The notes beneath the pieces were generated by a model that saw only the letters and a list, made by a program, of their open reading frames with translations, ran no database searches and had not been told where the DNA came from. DNA of 58,359 nucleotides from an uncultured Lachnospiraceae bacterium (lineage in GTDB: Bacteria; Bacillota; Clostridia; Lachnospirales; Lachnospiraceae). Position numbers and translations under genes: made by a program. Position 1 is the first letter of the stretch, and each line of letters starts with the position of its first letter. Below, one piece after another: positions 20,284 to 30,604 of the stretch. The DNA lies in NCBI GenBank assembly GCA_900315945.1, contig ONAZ01000017.1, positions 1 to 58,359 of the forward strand, in the 5' to 3' direction.

Positions 20284-22446
20284 ATGAAGAATATTAAGAG
20301 AATTATCAAAGATGATATTATAAGTGTAACCCACAATTTATTTGCACTTGTTGTCGCTATAGGTATATGTATTCTTCCTGCTCTATATGCATGGTTTAAT
20401 ATATATGCGAACTGGGATCCTTATGGCAACACAGGTAATCTTGACTTGGCAGCAGTTTCCCTTGACAAAGGTTATTATGATGATGGCGTATACAGAAATG
20501 TAGGTAATGAAGTAATCGAAGACTTAAAGAAAAGTGATAGCGTGCGATGGCACTTTGTAGATACACCTGAAGAAGCGAAAGAGGGTGTAGAATCAGGGGA
20601 ATACTATGCATCTATAGTAATTAGCGAAGATTTTACTCATAACATGTACAACGTATTTACAGAGAAAGTTAATAAGCCACAGCTTATATTCTACGAGAAT
20701 CAGAAGAAGAATCCAGTAGCTACTAAGATAAGTGATACTGTTGTTGAGAAGATTCAGACTAAGATTAATACTAAGTTCGTGAAAGTAATGACCTCTGAGG
20801 TATTCAGAGATATTAATGAGATATCTGCTGATATTGATGAAGAAGGCGGCATAGATGGTCTTATTGATAAGATGAAGAGAGTCAGCGATCAGATGCAGGA
20901 TTATCAGAATACTATTAATTCTGTTATAGCAGGTAATCAGGTTCTTACAGCGGCTATTAAAACTGCAAATGCTGATTCTAAAGTAATAGGGGAGAGAAGT
21001 ATAGCTAGCGCAGATGCACTTGAGAATACTAATAATAGTATTGGTGCTACACAAGATACCCTTAATGATTATGTTAATCAGGTTAATCTTGTTGTTATGA
21101 CAATTCAGACAAGCCTAGGTAATATCAATAATAAACTTAACCAGGCTGTTGTTCTTAATGACATGAAAGCTATTAGTAGTACTATATCTTCTACTCAAAG
21201 TGATGTGGAATTAGCAAAGACAGATATAGAAGCCCTTGAGGATGCAATTGATGCAACAATTCAAGGTGCAACTCCAGCTGAGAAAATAAAATTAGAAGAA
21301 GCAAAACGTCAAATTAAGAAGGTGAGAAATTCCATAGATAAAGTAGATGGAGTCATAAGTGCCCTTAAGGTTGATGGAATAGGAGATACCATTATATCTA
21401 ATATTGAGGCTAGAGAAGCGGATGCTAAGAGATCAATTAATGAATGTATTAATTCTATTAATGATACCCAGGGTTCTATTAACGGTCAGTTAATACCACA
21501 ACTTAATCAATGCATGGACGATCTTAGAATAGTTCTTACTGATGCAAGTACATTGATGAGACAGACAGGGCAGACAATTAATGGAATGGATAAGGTGTTC
21601 TCATCACTTAATACTGCGGTTAATGCAGGAACAATAAGTTTGAATAAGACTAGCCAGGCTCTTGGAGAGATTAATACACGCCTGAGTAAGATTATTGATA
21701 AGGTTGATAAAGCATCTAATAATGAAAAGGTTCAGATACTACTTGATACACTTAATGGAGATCCTGAGCTTTATGGTCAGTTTTTCTCTGAACCTGTTCA
21801 GATAGAGACAACTAATATATACCCAGTTGAGAATTATGGTTCTGCAGTAGCACCATTCTATACTGTACTTGCTATATGGGTTGGTGCAATTATTCTTGCA
21901 GCTATAGTTCGTTCATCCCCAAGTTCTAAGAAGTATCCTGATATGACAAGTACAGAGAGATTCTTCGGACGATATGGAATGTATTTTATAATAGGTCAAT
22001 TACAGGCGCTAATTACGGTTGTAGGGGATTTGGCATTCTTTAAGGTGCAATGTTTACATCCTTTCCTATTCTACTTTGCATCTGCATTCACAAGCTTAAC
22101 ATTTACACTACTAATATATGCTCTTGTGGAGGCATTCGGAGATGTTGGAAAGGCGATATCTGTAGTAATACTTGTTATTCAGATTGCCGGATCAAGTGGA
22201 ACTTATCCTATAGAACTGTTACCAGAGTTCTTTAGAAACGTATATTTATTCTTCCCATTCCCTTATGCAATAAATGCACTAAGAGAATGTGTAGGAGGAT
22301 TATACGAGATGGATTATCTTGTATATCTATTAGAGCTATCTATATTCATTATATTAGCTCTAGTAATTGGAGTATGGATTAGAAAGCCATTTAAGTCACT
22401 TAAGAAATATATGAACAAGAGAATGGAAGATACAGAGGTACTATAG
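20284..22446 (+). CDS. YhgE/Pip-family membrane protein (first copy)
   Basis: The 720-residue protein has an N-terminal membrane helix (about 17-37) with the family motif ILPALYAWFNIYANWDPYG. A long extracellular helical region (about 60-510) is rich in coiled coil, and the C-terminal ABC-2-type membrane domain has about five or six helices. The family includes the Lactococcus phage infection protein Pip and is related to EsaA of type VII secretion; members are thought to span the wall. Two copies flank a small coiled-coil membrane protein here, which suggests a three-protein complex. Substrate and role are unknown. Confidence 0.88.
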   Translation: MKNIKRIIKDDIISVTHNLFALVVAIGICILPALYAWFNIYANWDPYGNTGNLDLAAVSLDKGYYDDGVYRNVGNEVIEDLKKSDSVRWHFVDTPEEAKEGVESGEYYASIVISEDFTHNMYNVFTEKVNKPQLIFYENQKKNPVATKISDTVVEKIQTKINTKFVKVMTSEVFRDINEISADIDEEGGIDGLIDKMKRVSDQMQDYQNTINSVIAGNQVLTAAIKTANADSKVIGERSIASADALENTNNSIGATQDTLNDYVNQVNLVVMTIQTSLGNINNKLNQAVVLNDMKAISSTISSTQSDVELAKTDIEALEDAIDATIQGATPAEKIKLEEAKRQIKKVRNSIDKVDGVISALKVDGIGDTIISNIEAREADAKRSINECINSINDTQGSINGQLIPQLNQCMDDLRIVLTDASTLMRQTGQTINGMDKVFSSLNTAVNAGTISLNKTSQALGEINTRLSKIIDKVDKASNNEKVQILLDTLNGDPELYGQFFSEPVQIETTNIYPVENYGSAVAPFYTVLAIWVGAIILAAIVRSSPSSKKYPDMTSTERFFGRYGMYFIIGQLQALITVVGDLAFFKVQCLHPFLFYFASAFTSLTFTLLIYALVEAFGDVGKAISVVILVIQIAGSSGTYPIELLPEFFRNVYLFFPFPYAINALRECVGGLYEMDYLVYLLELSIFIILALVIGVWIRKPFKSLKKYMNKRMEDTEVL

Positions 22447-22448
22447 TT

Positions 22449-22928
22449 ATGTCTAAAGATTACGAGGAGATCTATAAGCAGGTCAAAAACTACGAGGCAC
22501 AACTACATGAGAAGAATCAAAGAAAGATAAGAATGGGATTTAAAGTTAATATAATCCTTCCTCTTGTCTTCTTATTCCTATGCTTTATTATTCCGGGCAC
22601 AAAGTTCTTATTCCTTATGCTATGGATAGTGTCCCTTTTTGGTATAGCGTTTTACTTGCTATATGTGGAATATACTGATTATAAAGTCCTTAACAAAATG
22701 AAAGAATTTGGCGTAATAGATGATGATCTAGATCGTAATCTAATGGGTGATGATATAGATCAGGCCATAAATGATAAGATGGATAATTTAGAAACCAAAA
22801 TTACTGCAGAGAAAGAACGTCTTGAGAAAGAATTAGAGAAAATTCATCAACAACGTGAGCAAGCAGGAAAAGAGACTCAAGAGAAAATTAATAAGCTTGG
22901 CGATAAGATAAGGAGGAAAGATTCATGA
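22449..22928 (+). CDS. Small membrane protein with C-terminal coiled coil
   Basis: The 159-residue protein has two adjacent hydrophobic helices (about 31-49 and 52-72) followed by a charged helical tail predicted to coil (about 110-155, KITAEKERLEKELEKIHQQRE). It starts two bases after the first YhgE/Pip gene, and its stop overlaps the start of the second as ATGA. All three are therefore translationally coupled. It is not a recognised family; the context suggests an accessory or scaffold subunit of the paired YhgE/Pip proteins. Confidence 0.78.
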   Translation: MSKDYEEIYKQVKNYEAQLHEKNQRKIRMGFKVNIILPLVFLFLCFIIPGTKFLFLMLWIVSLFGIAFYLLYVEYTDYKVLNKMKEFGVIDDDLDRNLMGDDIDQAINDKMDNLETKITAEKERLEKELEKIHQQREQAGKETQEKINKLGDKIRRKDS

Positions 22929-25063
22929 AAAATATCTTTAGAATCTTTATGCATGATGCTAGGCGCTTATATACAAATGTAGTAGCTGTAGTAGTTATTA
23001 TGGGACTTGCTGTTATTCCTAGTCTGTATGCTTGGTTTAATACACTATCAAACTGGGATCCCTATTCAGAGAGTGCAACAAGCAATATATCTGTTGCTGT
23101 AGCCTCAGATGATCTTGGAATATCTATTGATGATGCGAAGCTTAATATTGGTGATAAGATTATCGCTAATTTGAAGGAGAATAAAGCTATTCATTGGGTA
23201 TTTACAGATACATCAGAGGATGCCATTAATGGAGTATATTCTGGAGAATACTATGCCGCCCTTGTGGTTAATGAGCGATTCTCAGAAGACATGATTAGTT
23301 TTCTGGGTGGAGATATTAACAATCCGGTTATTCATTATTATGAGAATGAGAAGAAGAATGCCATTGCCCCTAAGATAACTGGCAAGGTTAAGACCTCCAT
23401 TCAAACTGAGGTAGATAAGGCATTCGTAAGTACATTAGCTAAGATATTATTAGAAGTCAGTGAGTATGCTATATCAGATAATCAAGGTACGAATCTCACT
23501 AACACAGCTCTTAACAAGTTATATGATCTAGATGGTGATATAACAACTTGTATTACAATAATTGATTCCTATGTCAGCCTTATAGATTCAGCAGGTGCTG
23601 TTATGGATGCTGCCAAAGAAGTAACAGGCGAATTAGATGCCTTGAAGGAGACAGGCAAATCCATGGCTGATGCAGCTCAGGCTACAACAAATGTTGCTGA
23701 GAATACAGTTGATACAGTATCTGATATTGCAACGCAGACAATGAATCAGACAGAAGGTAAATTGTCTCTGTTATATGATGAGATGAACGAATTATATAAT
23801 TCAATTAATACTAATACGAATATTACAGATAAGCAGATAGATTCAATTATAACAGCCCAGGAAGCAATTAAGAATGCCTACGATCTTGGTATAAAAGATG
23901 TAAGGGATACTAATCCAACTATTAGTTCTGATGCGGCTAAGGTTGATGCTGATATGGACAAGATATCGAGTGATCTTAATTCACTCAAACCTCTTCCAAG
24001 TATGACTTTAGAAGATGCAAGAAATGCTATTGATGCTACAAGAGCAGATATTGATGCATGTAGAAATGGTATTAAGACTTTATCAAGAAACTATACCTAT
24101 AGTGTGAAACCACAGCTTAGACAGTCAGTGAATTCCGTTGAGAATTCATTATTAGAAGTTAAGAATTTGCTTAATTATTCATCAGATTCAATTAACGACC
24201 TTGCCAATATTCTTCATAGTTATCCTGATATGATGAAGTTAGGTAAGGGTAATCTCTTATCTACAAGGGCAGAAGTAGTTAAGATGCAGACAGGTCTTCG
24301 TGATTTAATTAAGGACATGGAAGACTTAGAGAATAATGAGCAATATCAGCTACTAGCTAAGATTATTGAAACTGATCCGGAGATTATAGCAGACTTTATT
24401 GTTGAGCCAGTGTCTCTTGATAAGCAGCCAATTTTCCCAATGCAGACTAATGGAGATGCAACAGCGCCATTCTATATTGTACTTTCTATATGGTTTGGAG
24501 CGCTTATACTTGTTGCCATAATGAAGACTAAAGTTAAGCCAATTGTAGGGCTTATGAATGTTAAACCATACCAGGAATTCTTTGGAAGATACGTACTATT
24601 CTTCCTTATGGGACAGCTTCAGACAATAATAACATACGCTGGTTGCATGTTCTACGTACAGATTAATTGTGAACATCCAGTTCTCTTGTATATAGGATGC
24701 GCATTTACAAGCTTCTCATTTACATTCTTATTATACTCTCTAACCTATGCCTTTGGCTCAGTAGGAGAGGCAATATGTGTAGTCTTAATGGTTATACAGG
24801 TAGCAGGAAGTGGTGGAACCTTCCCAGTTGAAGTTCTTCCAGGCTTCTTCCAGGTACTATATAAATACATGCCATTTGCATACGGCTTATCCGCCCTTAG
24901 AGAAGCAATAGGAGGACTATATAAGTATGACTTCCTATGGGCGTTAGTAGGATTACTAGCTTATGTTCTGGTATCATTCTTAATAGGACTAATTGGAATG
25001 AAAGGTAAGAAATTTGAAGCGTTTATAGAGAGAAAACTAGAGGAACAAGATGTAATAGGCTAG
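22925..25063 (+). CDS. YhgE/Pip-family membrane protein (second copy)
   Basis: A 712-residue paralogue of the protein encoded at 20284. The N-terminal motif is VIPSLYAWFNTLSNWDPY, then a long extracellular helical region, then a C-terminal multi-helix domain with the shared segments YVLFFLMGQLQTIIT and QVAGSGGTFPVEVLP. Sequence in the extracellular part differs much more than in the membrane parts, so the two may form a heterodimer. The gene begins at an ATGA overlap with the coiled-coil membrane protein. Confidence 0.88.
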   Translation: MKNIFRIFMHDARRLYTNVVAVVVIMGLAVIPSLYAWFNTLSNWDPYSESATSNISVAVASDDLGISIDDAKLNIGDKIIANLKENKAIHWVFTDTSEDAINGVYSGEYYAALVVNERFSEDMISFLGGDINNPVIHYYENEKKNAIAPKITGKVKTSIQTEVDKAFVSTLAKILLEVSEYAISDNQGTNLTNTALNKLYDLDGDITTCITIIDSYVSLIDSAGAVMDAAKEVTGELDALKETGKSMADAAQATTNVAENTVDTVSDIATQTMNQTEGKLSLLYDEMNELYNSINTNTNITDKQIDSIITAQEAIKNAYDLGIKDVRDTNPTISSDAAKVDADMDKISSDLNSLKPLPSMTLEDARNAIDATRADIDACRNGIKTLSRNYTYSVKPQLRQSVNSVENSLLEVKNLLNYSSDSINDLANILHSYPDMMKLGKGNLLSTRAEVVKMQTGLRDLIKDMEDLENNEQYQLLAKIIETDPEIIADFIVEPVSLDKQPIFPMQTNGDATAPFYIVLSIWFGALILVAIMKTKVKPIVGLMNVKPYQEFFGRYVLFFLMGQLQTIITYAGCMFYVQINCEHPVLLYIGCAFTSFSFTFLLYSLTYAFGSVGEAICVVLMVIQVAGSGGTFPVEVLPGFFQVLYKYMPFAYGLSALREAIGGLYKYDFLWALVGLLAYVLVSFLIGLIGMKGKKFEAFIERKLEEQDVIG

Positions 25064-25087
25064 ACATATGAATTAATATAATTATGG

Positions 25088-25128
25088 CGCGCTTTAGGAG
25101 TTTTCTCTTTCAAGCGCGTCCTTTTTTT
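25088..25128 (+). terminator. Terminator after the YhgE/Pip operon
   Basis: CGCGCTT and AAGCGCG pair across a 16-base loop, and a run of T follows from 25122. The hairpin overlaps the last codons of the convergent glycosyltransferase gene. Confidence 0.65.
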
Positions 25129-25924
25129 CTTTCTCGAAGTCTTTCTTAATAAAGGCTTCTTTTTCTTCCTTAGTTGTATTAAGGGAAAGGTTTGCAAAGC
25201 AATCAACCTTAGCCTTATGTAAGCCCATAACTATATTATAGTAATCAGGAATAGGCTTAGTTGACATAGATATCTCACTTCTCTGTATGTATTTTATCTG
25301 TAATAGGGAAGAGGTAATAATTCTTCCTTTACATAACTTAATGTAGTCGAAGTTAAAGATTCTATCTTCTCCAAATCCCATACCTTCTTCGAATCTTAGA
25401 TTAACAGAATCTATAATACTTTTCTTATAGAATTTATTGCAATTAGAGTATGTCATAAGGTTTTCGCCTCTAATAAATGCATCTGCAAATGTGTGATTTG
25501 ATTCGTAGATATTATCTCTAACGCCCCACACTTCACTGTCTCCATCAATAGGGAATCTTTCTATGCCAAATATGTATAGATCCTCGTAAGAGTCAGTCAA
25601 TGGCAGACTTTTCTCCAGGAAATGTTCTTGCATCATATCGTCGCAATCCATGAAAGTAATGTATCTTCCTCTAGCATTATCAATACCAAGATTTCTAGAA
25701 CCTGATGCACCCTGATGATTATTATATATAACCTTTACATTACTCTTACAATTCTCGTATTTAGATATAACATCTCTAGTATTATCCTCTGAACCATCAT
25801 CAACTAGTATAAGCTCACAGTTATCAGGAAGCTGTGAAAGTATTGATGTAATTCCTTCATCAATGAATTCTTCGCAATTATAAGTAGGTATTATAATTGA
25901 CAGTAGTATATTATCTTTATTCAT
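25094..25924 (-). CDS. Family 2 glycosyltransferase
   Basis: A 276-residue GT-A fold enzyme. It has the N-terminal SIIIPTYNCEEFIDEGI, the nucleotide-sugar motif LILVDDGSEDNT (about residues 38-49) and a DxD-type metal motif in FMDCDDMMQEHF (about 94-105). The family transfers sugars from UDP or similar donors to glycans, lipids or proteins. The C-terminal tail is charged and has no membrane helix. Its start overlaps the MFS transporter's end by eight bases, so it is translationally coupled as the last gene of a three-gene minus-strand operon. Acceptor unknown. Confidence 0.9.
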   Translation of the reverse strand: MNKDNILLSIIIPTYNCEEFIDEGITSILSQLPDNCELILVDDGSEDNTRDVISKYENCKSNVKVIYNNHQGASGSRNLGIDNARGRYITFMDCDDMMQEHFLEKSLPLTDSYEDLYIFGIERFPIDGDSEVWGVRDNIYESNHTFADAFIRGENLMTYSNCNKFYKKSIIDSVNLRFEEGMGFGEDRIFNFDYIKLCKGRIITSSLLQIKYIQRSEISMSTKPIPDYYNIVMGLHKAKVDCFANLSLNTTKEEKEAFIKKDFEKEKKDALERENS

Positions 25925-27137
25925 TACTATTTGTTCCCTTTTTCTTTCTATAGAGAATATATGCTATTACAGCAAGTAGTGCACCAATTGAAGTAATTAC
26001 CATACCTATTATCATTACAAACTGGGTGCCATTTCCAACAAGTAAGCTCTCTAGTAGGAAACCAAGTATTGTTCCTATAGATATTGTCATACCCATTATT
26101 GTCTGGCCTTTGTTCTTGTCTTCTCTTGACATAGTATCGTCTGATAAGTAAACCATGGATGGAATAATAATAGCATATGTTAGTGCTTGTAGAATCTGGG
26201 CAATAATAATTAAAGCAATATTACTTGCCATAATGAATAGTATGCTTCTAATTATGTAACAGATTGCTGCAAAAACAATAAGAGACTGTGAAGAGAATTT
26301 CTTCAGAATCTTGGAGAATAAGAACATAACAGGTAGTTCTACAATTGCAGCAATGGCTGTTGCTATTCCAAATGTCTTGTAATTTCCGCCAGCGTCATTA
26401 ACAATGTTAATAAGATTAGCAGAGAAGAGATTCTGGAATGTAAATATAAATATTAAAGCAAAGAAGAAAACAAAGAAGACAGAGTATTTCTTAATAAAAG
26501 CGAAAAATGATACCTTCGATGAATTACTTTCTTCTGTAGTTAAAGAGTTGTCAGTTGTTTCTCTAGTTATGTGGCCTACCTTAGGCATTATAAGAAGAAT
26601 TACAAGTGTACCAACTCCAGCAATCAAGGCAGCAGTAGGAACCACTGCAGGACTTATCTTCTCCATTAGGCTTCCAATTAACCAGGATACTAGTGCATAA
26701 GAAAGGGAGCCGCCGGCTCTTGCAGGGCCAAAGCTTACTGGATGCTCCTTAGTATTGTAATAGAAGCAGCTTTCATTAATTAGTGGTGACATACAGAAAG
26801 CAATAACAATGGCAGCACAGAATAGTATTATATCAAGCATGGAAGCATTAAAGAATATAAGTCTAATTGATATAACAATAAGAATTATTGTAAGTATATA
26901 TAGTATTATCTTCCAATTAAACATTTTACTTCTATCAGCAACATTTCCAAGAACAGGCTGAAGAAATGTTGCAATAGCACATGCAATGGCAACTACTATT
27001 CCCGCTATCTGTTCTGATGCGCCACATGCCTTGAAGAATGTAATAGTATATCCAATAAGGCATAATTGTATAATATAGAAAAATGCAAAAAGTAAAACAG
27101 CAAGTATTTGTTCTTTGTTAATCTTCTTAGTATTCAT
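25917..27137 (-). CDS. MFS transporter (LacY/nucleoside-H+ symporter-like)
   Basis: A 406-residue protein with twelve predicted membrane helices in two six-helix halves and a polar central loop (about residues 195-212). The first half shows the MFS_1-like pattern GYTITFFKACGASEQIAG and QPVLGNVADRSKMFNWK. The architecture resembles oligosaccharide:H+ symporters. Co-transcription with an SDR dehydrogenase and a glycosyltransferase suggests a sugar or polyol substrate, but this is inference. The ATG lies two bases after the stop of the SDR gene. Confidence 0.87.
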   Translation of the reverse strand: MNTKKINKEQILAVLLFAFFYIIQLCLIGYTITFFKACGASEQIAGIVVAIACAIATFLQPVLGNVADRSKMFNWKIILYILTIILIVISIRLIFFNASMLDIILFCAAIVIAFCMSPLINESCFYYNTKEHPVSFGPARAGGSLSYALVSWLIGSLMEKISPAVVPTAALIAGVGTLVILLIMPKVGHITRETTDNSLTTEESNSSKVSFFAFIKKYSVFFVFFFALIFIFTFQNLFSANLINIVNDAGGNYKTFGIATAIAAIVELPVMFLFSKILKKFSSQSLIVFAAICYIIRSILFIMASNIALIIIAQILQALTYAIIIPSMVYLSDDTMSREDKNKGQTIMGMTISIGTILGFLLESLLVGNGTQFVMIIGMVITSIGALLAVIAYILYRKKKGTNSNE

Positions 27138-27138
27138 A

Positions 27139-28005
27139 TTAGCTCCATCCTTCGTCAGTTCTAGCAGATCCTTCTGGAATACCAGGAAGGATTAGTCCTC
27201 CGTCAATTCTAAGTGTGATACCAGTAATATATGATGCCTTCTCTGATGCAAGAAATGTTACAGCATTAGCAATATCCTTAGGTGTACCCGCACGGCCTAA
27301 AGGCACAGTATCTTTCAGATTGTCCCAAAAGTCAGGAACGGTATTCAGTGGGCTTTCGGCTATTTTCTTATCCCAATAATATTCCATATCAGAGGGTTTA
27401 TCAATGAATGCTATCTCTTCCTTAGTTCTAATTCTTATGGCACCGGGTGCCACATTATTAATTCTAATTCCGTACTCAGCAACGTCAAGTGCATAAGCTT
27501 CAATCATCTTGTTAAGACCTGCTTTCATACCACAATACAGACCACAATTAGGATAAGAGCGTTCTCCTCTTGAGGAGGTTATATTAATAATATTACCTTT
27601 GATCTTATTATCTATCATATATCTCGAAGACAGATGCATCATCTTGATATATGTACGAAAATCAAGATTAAGAAGAAAATCAAGATTGTCGTCAGAAAAA
27701 TCTTGTATTGCACGGGGTTTGTTAACACCGGCATTATTAATGCATAAGTCTAATGAACCTAGAGAACTTATCGCTTTATTAAAAAGAATATCTGCGCCAT
27801 CCTTCTTGGAAAGATCAGCATCAAATGGATAACACTCAGCTCCCAGACTTGTTATAAGATTTGTTGTCATATTTACATAATAATCACTATTATCTGCACC
27901 ACTATAGTAAGAGAAGGCTATATCATAGCCTTCTTTCGCAAGTGCAACACTTATTCCTCTTCCTATTCCTGATTCTCCGCCAGTAATAATTGCCTTTTTG
28001 TTCAT
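27139..28005 (-). CDS. Short-chain dehydrogenase/reductase
   Basis: A 288-residue NAD(P)-dependent oxidoreductase. The coenzyme motif is TGGESGIGRG near residue 8, NNAG is present, and the catalytic Ser-Tyr-Lys is visible as NITSS and YCGMK. The C-terminal end FLASEKASYITGITLRIDGG is typical of classical SDRs, such as glucose 1-dehydrogenase or 3-oxoacyl reductase relatives. I start it at the ATG at 28005, where AGAGGTGA lies just upstream; an ATG at 28023 lies upstream of this site and would add six residues. It is the first gene of a minus-strand operon with the MFS transporter and glycosyltransferase. Confidence 0.9.
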   Translation of the reverse strand: MNKKAIITGGESGIGRGISVALAKEGYDIAFSYYSGADNSDYYVNMTTNLITSLGAECYPFDADLSKKDGADILFNKAISSLGSLDLCINNAGVNKPRAIQDFSDDNLDFLLNLDFRTYIKMMHLSSRYMIDNKIKGNIINITSSRGERSYPNCGLYCGMKAGLNKMIEAYALDVAEYGIRINNVAPGAIRIRTKEEIAFIDKPSDMEYYWDKKIAESPLNTVPDFWDNLKDTVPLGRAGTPKDIANAVTFLASEKASYITGITLRIDGGLILPGIPEGSARTDEGWS

Positions 28006-28119
28006 ATTAGTCACCTCTTTCATATGTATGGTGTAAATGTGTTATATGCTATAAGGCTATTATACAACAATACTTTCTGAATTGGAAAAATAACATTTAA
28101 GAAGGTTTTATGGTTTCAT

Positions 28120-28146
28120 TTTAATTATAACTAAGTTATAATTAAA
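28120..28146. promoter_or_regulatory. AT-rich inverted repeat in the divergent sdr/rubrerythrin region
   Basis: An 11-bp perfect inverted repeat (TTTAATTATAA and complement) around CTAAG lies 64 bases before the rubrerythrin start. It resembles the general form of AT-rich peroxide-stress (PerR-type) operators but does not match the 7-1-7 PerR consensus exactly. Confidence 0.45.
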
Positions 28147-28155
28147 CTACTAAGG

Positions 28156-28170
28156 TTCTACAATGTAGAA
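28156..28170. promoter_or_regulatory. Perfect 7-1-7 palindrome upstream of rubrerythrin
   Basis: TTCTACAATGTAGAA is a perfect 15-base palindrome with a single central base, located 40 bases before the rubrerythrin start. The 7-1-7 form is that of Fur-family boxes, while the TACA-TGTA core also resembles BlaI/CopY-type operators. Confidence 0.5.
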
Positions 28171-28209
28171 TATAAAGCGTAATTATTAAGATAATAGGAG
28201 GTAAAGGAA

Positions 28210-28752
28210 ATGGCAAAATGGGTTTGTTCGGTATGCGGATATGTACATGAAGGAGATGAGCCACCAGAAGAGTGTCCAGTATGTCATGTACCAGCAGAGA
28301 AATTCAATAAGCAGGAAGGCGAAATGACATGGGCAGCAGAGCATGTTGTAGGCGTTGCAAAGGGTGTTAGCGAAGACATCTTAGCAGACCTAAGATCTAA
28401 TTTCGAAGGAGAATGCTCAGAAGTAGGAATGTATCTAGCAATGGCTAGAGTTGCTCATAGAGAAGGATATCCTGAGATTGGTATGTACTATGAGAAGGCA
28501 GCTTTCGAAGAGGCAGAGCATGCTGCTAAGTTCGCAGAGCTTCTAGGAGAAGTTGTAACTGATTCTACTAAGAAGAATCTACAGCTTAGAGTTGATGCAG
28601 AGAATGGTGCTACTGCAGGAAAGACAGATCTTGCAAAACGTGCTAAGGCTGCTAATCTTGATGCAATTCATGACACAGTTCATGAAATGGCAAGAGATGA
28701 AGCTAGACATGGCAAGGCATTCAAGGGTCTGTTAGATAGATACTTTGGCTAA
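28210..28752 (+). CDS. Reverse rubrerythrin
   Basis: The 180-residue protein has the domain order of reverse rubrerythrins. An N-terminal rubredoxin-like iron site (CSVCG and CPVC, residues 6-25) precedes the ferritin-like four-helix diiron domain. The helices carry the [19 protein letters not shown] and [12 protein letters not shown] ligand motifs. In clostridia such proteins reduce hydrogen peroxide and oxygen with NADH-derived electrons and are strongly induced under air. The upstream region has two palindromes and AGGAGG before the ATG. A terminator follows, so it is monocistronic. Confidence 0.95.
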   Translation: MAKWVCSVCGYVHEGDEPPEECPVCHVPAEKFNKQEGEMTWAAEHVVGVAKGVSEDILADLRSNFEGECSEVGMYLAMARVAHREGYPEIGMYYEKAAFEEAEHAAKFAELLGEVVTDSTKKNLQLRVDAENGATAGKTDLAKRAKAANLDAIHDTVHEMARDEARHGKAFKGLLDRYFG

Positions 28753-28781
28753 GAACAATTACAGATAGTAGATGATATTAA

Positions 28782-28832
28782 TGTCCAACTGGCTGATTTA
28801 TGGAAATAAAGAAGCAGTTGGGCATTTTTTGT
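28782..28832 (+). terminator. Terminator after reverse rubrerythrin
   Basis: TGTCCAACTG pairs with CAGTTGGGCA (one G-U pair) across a 29-base loop, and a run of six T follows. Confidence 0.7.
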
Positions 28833-28926
28833 TTGTAGGGGTATATAATACATAAGATGTCTTTACATTTTGGGTTAAATATAATACGATATATAAGATT
28901 ATAAATAATTAAAGGAGTAAATTAAT

Positions 28927-30585
28927 ATGAAATTATCACCATTACAAGAAGCAAGATATGAATATAATCCTAAGCTTCCAGGAATGCTTAGAAATGGAAT
29001 TAGTGAAATATGTGTAAAGACTGGCGAGAAAACTAAAAGTGTAGCTGACCAGGAGAAGATTGCAGCACTATTTCCTAATACATATGGAGAATGTGAGATC
29101 ACATTTGAAAAGGGTAAGAATACATCAGATAATAAGAAACAGGTAGTAGGTGTTATTCTATCAGGTGGTCAGGCACCAGGTGGACATAACGTAATCTGCG
29201 GCCTCTATGATGCTCTTAAAGCTACTAATAAGGACAATGTATTATTAGGCTTCAAGGGTGGTCCAAGTGGTCTTATTGAAGATGATTATATTGAGATGAC
29301 AGATCATTATATTGACGCATATCGTAACACAGGTGGATTCGATATAATTGGTTCTGGTCGTACTAAGCTTGAGACAGAAGAGCAATTCGAAATAGTTACA
29401 GAAGTTGCTAAGAAGCACGGTCTTACAGCTATTGTAATCATCGGTGGAGATGATTCTAATACTAATGCAGCAGTTCTTGCAGAGTATATGGCTGCTCATA
29501 ATACAGGAGTTCAGGTAATTGGTTGTCCTAAGACAATTGATGGTGACTTGAAGAATGAAGATATTGAAGCTTCATTCGGTTTCGATACAGCAACTAAGAC
29601 TTATAGTGAAGTTATTGGTAATATCGAGAGAGATGCGAATTCAGCTAAGAAGTATTGGCACTTCATTAAAGTAATGGGACGTTCTGCTTCTCACGTAGCG
29701 CTAGAGTGTGCTCTTCAGACACAACCTAATATCTGCCTAATCGGTGAAGAAGTAGCAGCTAAGAAGATGTCTCTAGAAGAAATCGCTAACCAGATTGCTG
29801 ATTCTGTAGAGGCTAGAGCTAATAATGGAGACAACTTCGGTGTAGCAATTATTCCAGAAGGAATTATTGAGTTCGTTCCTGAATTCTCTAAGCTTATTGC
29901 AGAGATTAATGAATTACTTGCTGGAGAAAGTGCAGAAGAATTTAACAACCTTGTTGACTGGGCTTCCAAAGAACATTTTATAGAGAGAGGTCTTACAGAT
30001 AAGTCAATGAGAGTATTTGCTCTTCTCCCAGAATTCGTACAGAAGCAGTTATTCCTAGAGAGAGATCCTCATGGAAATGTACAGGTATCACTAATCGAGT
30101 CAGAGAAATTAATCTCTTCACTTGTAGCTGATACACTTGATGTAAGAAAGGCTAAGGGAAAATACAAAGGTAAATTCTCTCCACTTCATCACTTCTTCGG
30201 TTATGAAGGAAGATGTGCATTCCCTTCTAACTTCGATGCAGATTATTGCTACTCACTTGGTTATAACGCATTTATGCTTATCCAATATGGATACACAGGA
30301 TATTTATCTAAGGTATCTAACCTTGCTAAGCCAGCAGAAGAATGGGTTGCCGGTGGTATGCCAATAACTAAGATGATGAATATTGAGAGAAGAAATGGTG
30401 AAGATAAGCCAGTTATTAGAAAGGCTCTCGTAGAGCTTGATGGTGCACCATTTAGATATTTTGCTCAGAAGAGAGATACATGGGCTGTTGAAACTGCTTA
30501 TACATATCCAGGAGCTATTCAGTACTATGGACCAAGCTCTGTATGTGATATAACAACTAGAACACTTGCTCTAGAACACAAATAA
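28927..30585 (+). CDS. pfp: Diphosphate-fructose-6-phosphate 1-phosphotransferase (PPi-PFK)
   Basis: A 552-residue phosphofructokinase of the long, plant-beta-subunit-like class. It reversibly phosphorylates fructose 6-phosphate using pyrophosphate. The phosphate loop [10 protein letters not shown] lies near residue 80. The donor-site motif is GGDDS (residues 173-177); the second Asp replaces the Gly of ATP enzymes and specifies PPi. Catalytic KTIDGD follows. The long C-terminal region contains [12 protein letters not shown]. It is a single-gene unit, with terminators on both sides. Use of PPi saves ATP in anaerobic glycolysis. Confidence 0.95.
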   Translation: MKLSPLQEARYEYNPKLPGMLRNGISEICVKTGEKTKSVADQEKIAALFPNTYGECEITFEKGKNTSDNKKQVVGVILSGGQAPGGHNVICGLYDALKATNKDNVLLGFKGGPSGLIEDDYIEMTDHYIDAYRNTGGFDIIGSGRTKLETEEQFEIVTEVAKKHGLTAIVIIGGDDSNTNAAVLAEYMAAHNTGVQVIGCPKTIDGDLKNEDIEASFGFDTATKTYSEVIGNIERDANSAKKYWHFIKVMGRSASHVALECALQTQPNICLIGEEVAAKKMSLEEIANQIADSVEARANNGDNFGVAIIPEGIIEFVPEFSKLIAEINELLAGESAEEFNNLVDWASKEHFIERGLTDKSMRVFALLPEFVQKQLFLERDPHGNVQVSLIESEKLISSLVADTLDVRKAKGKYKGKFSPLHHFFGYEGRCAFPSNFDADYCYSLGYNAFMLIQYGYTGYLSKVSNLAKPAEEWVAGGMPITKMMNIERRNGEDKPVIRKALVELDGAPFRYFAQKRDTWAVETAYTYPGAIQYYGPSSVCDITTRTLALEHK

Positions 30586-30604
30586 GAGAATAAGGATAAA
30601 TAAG

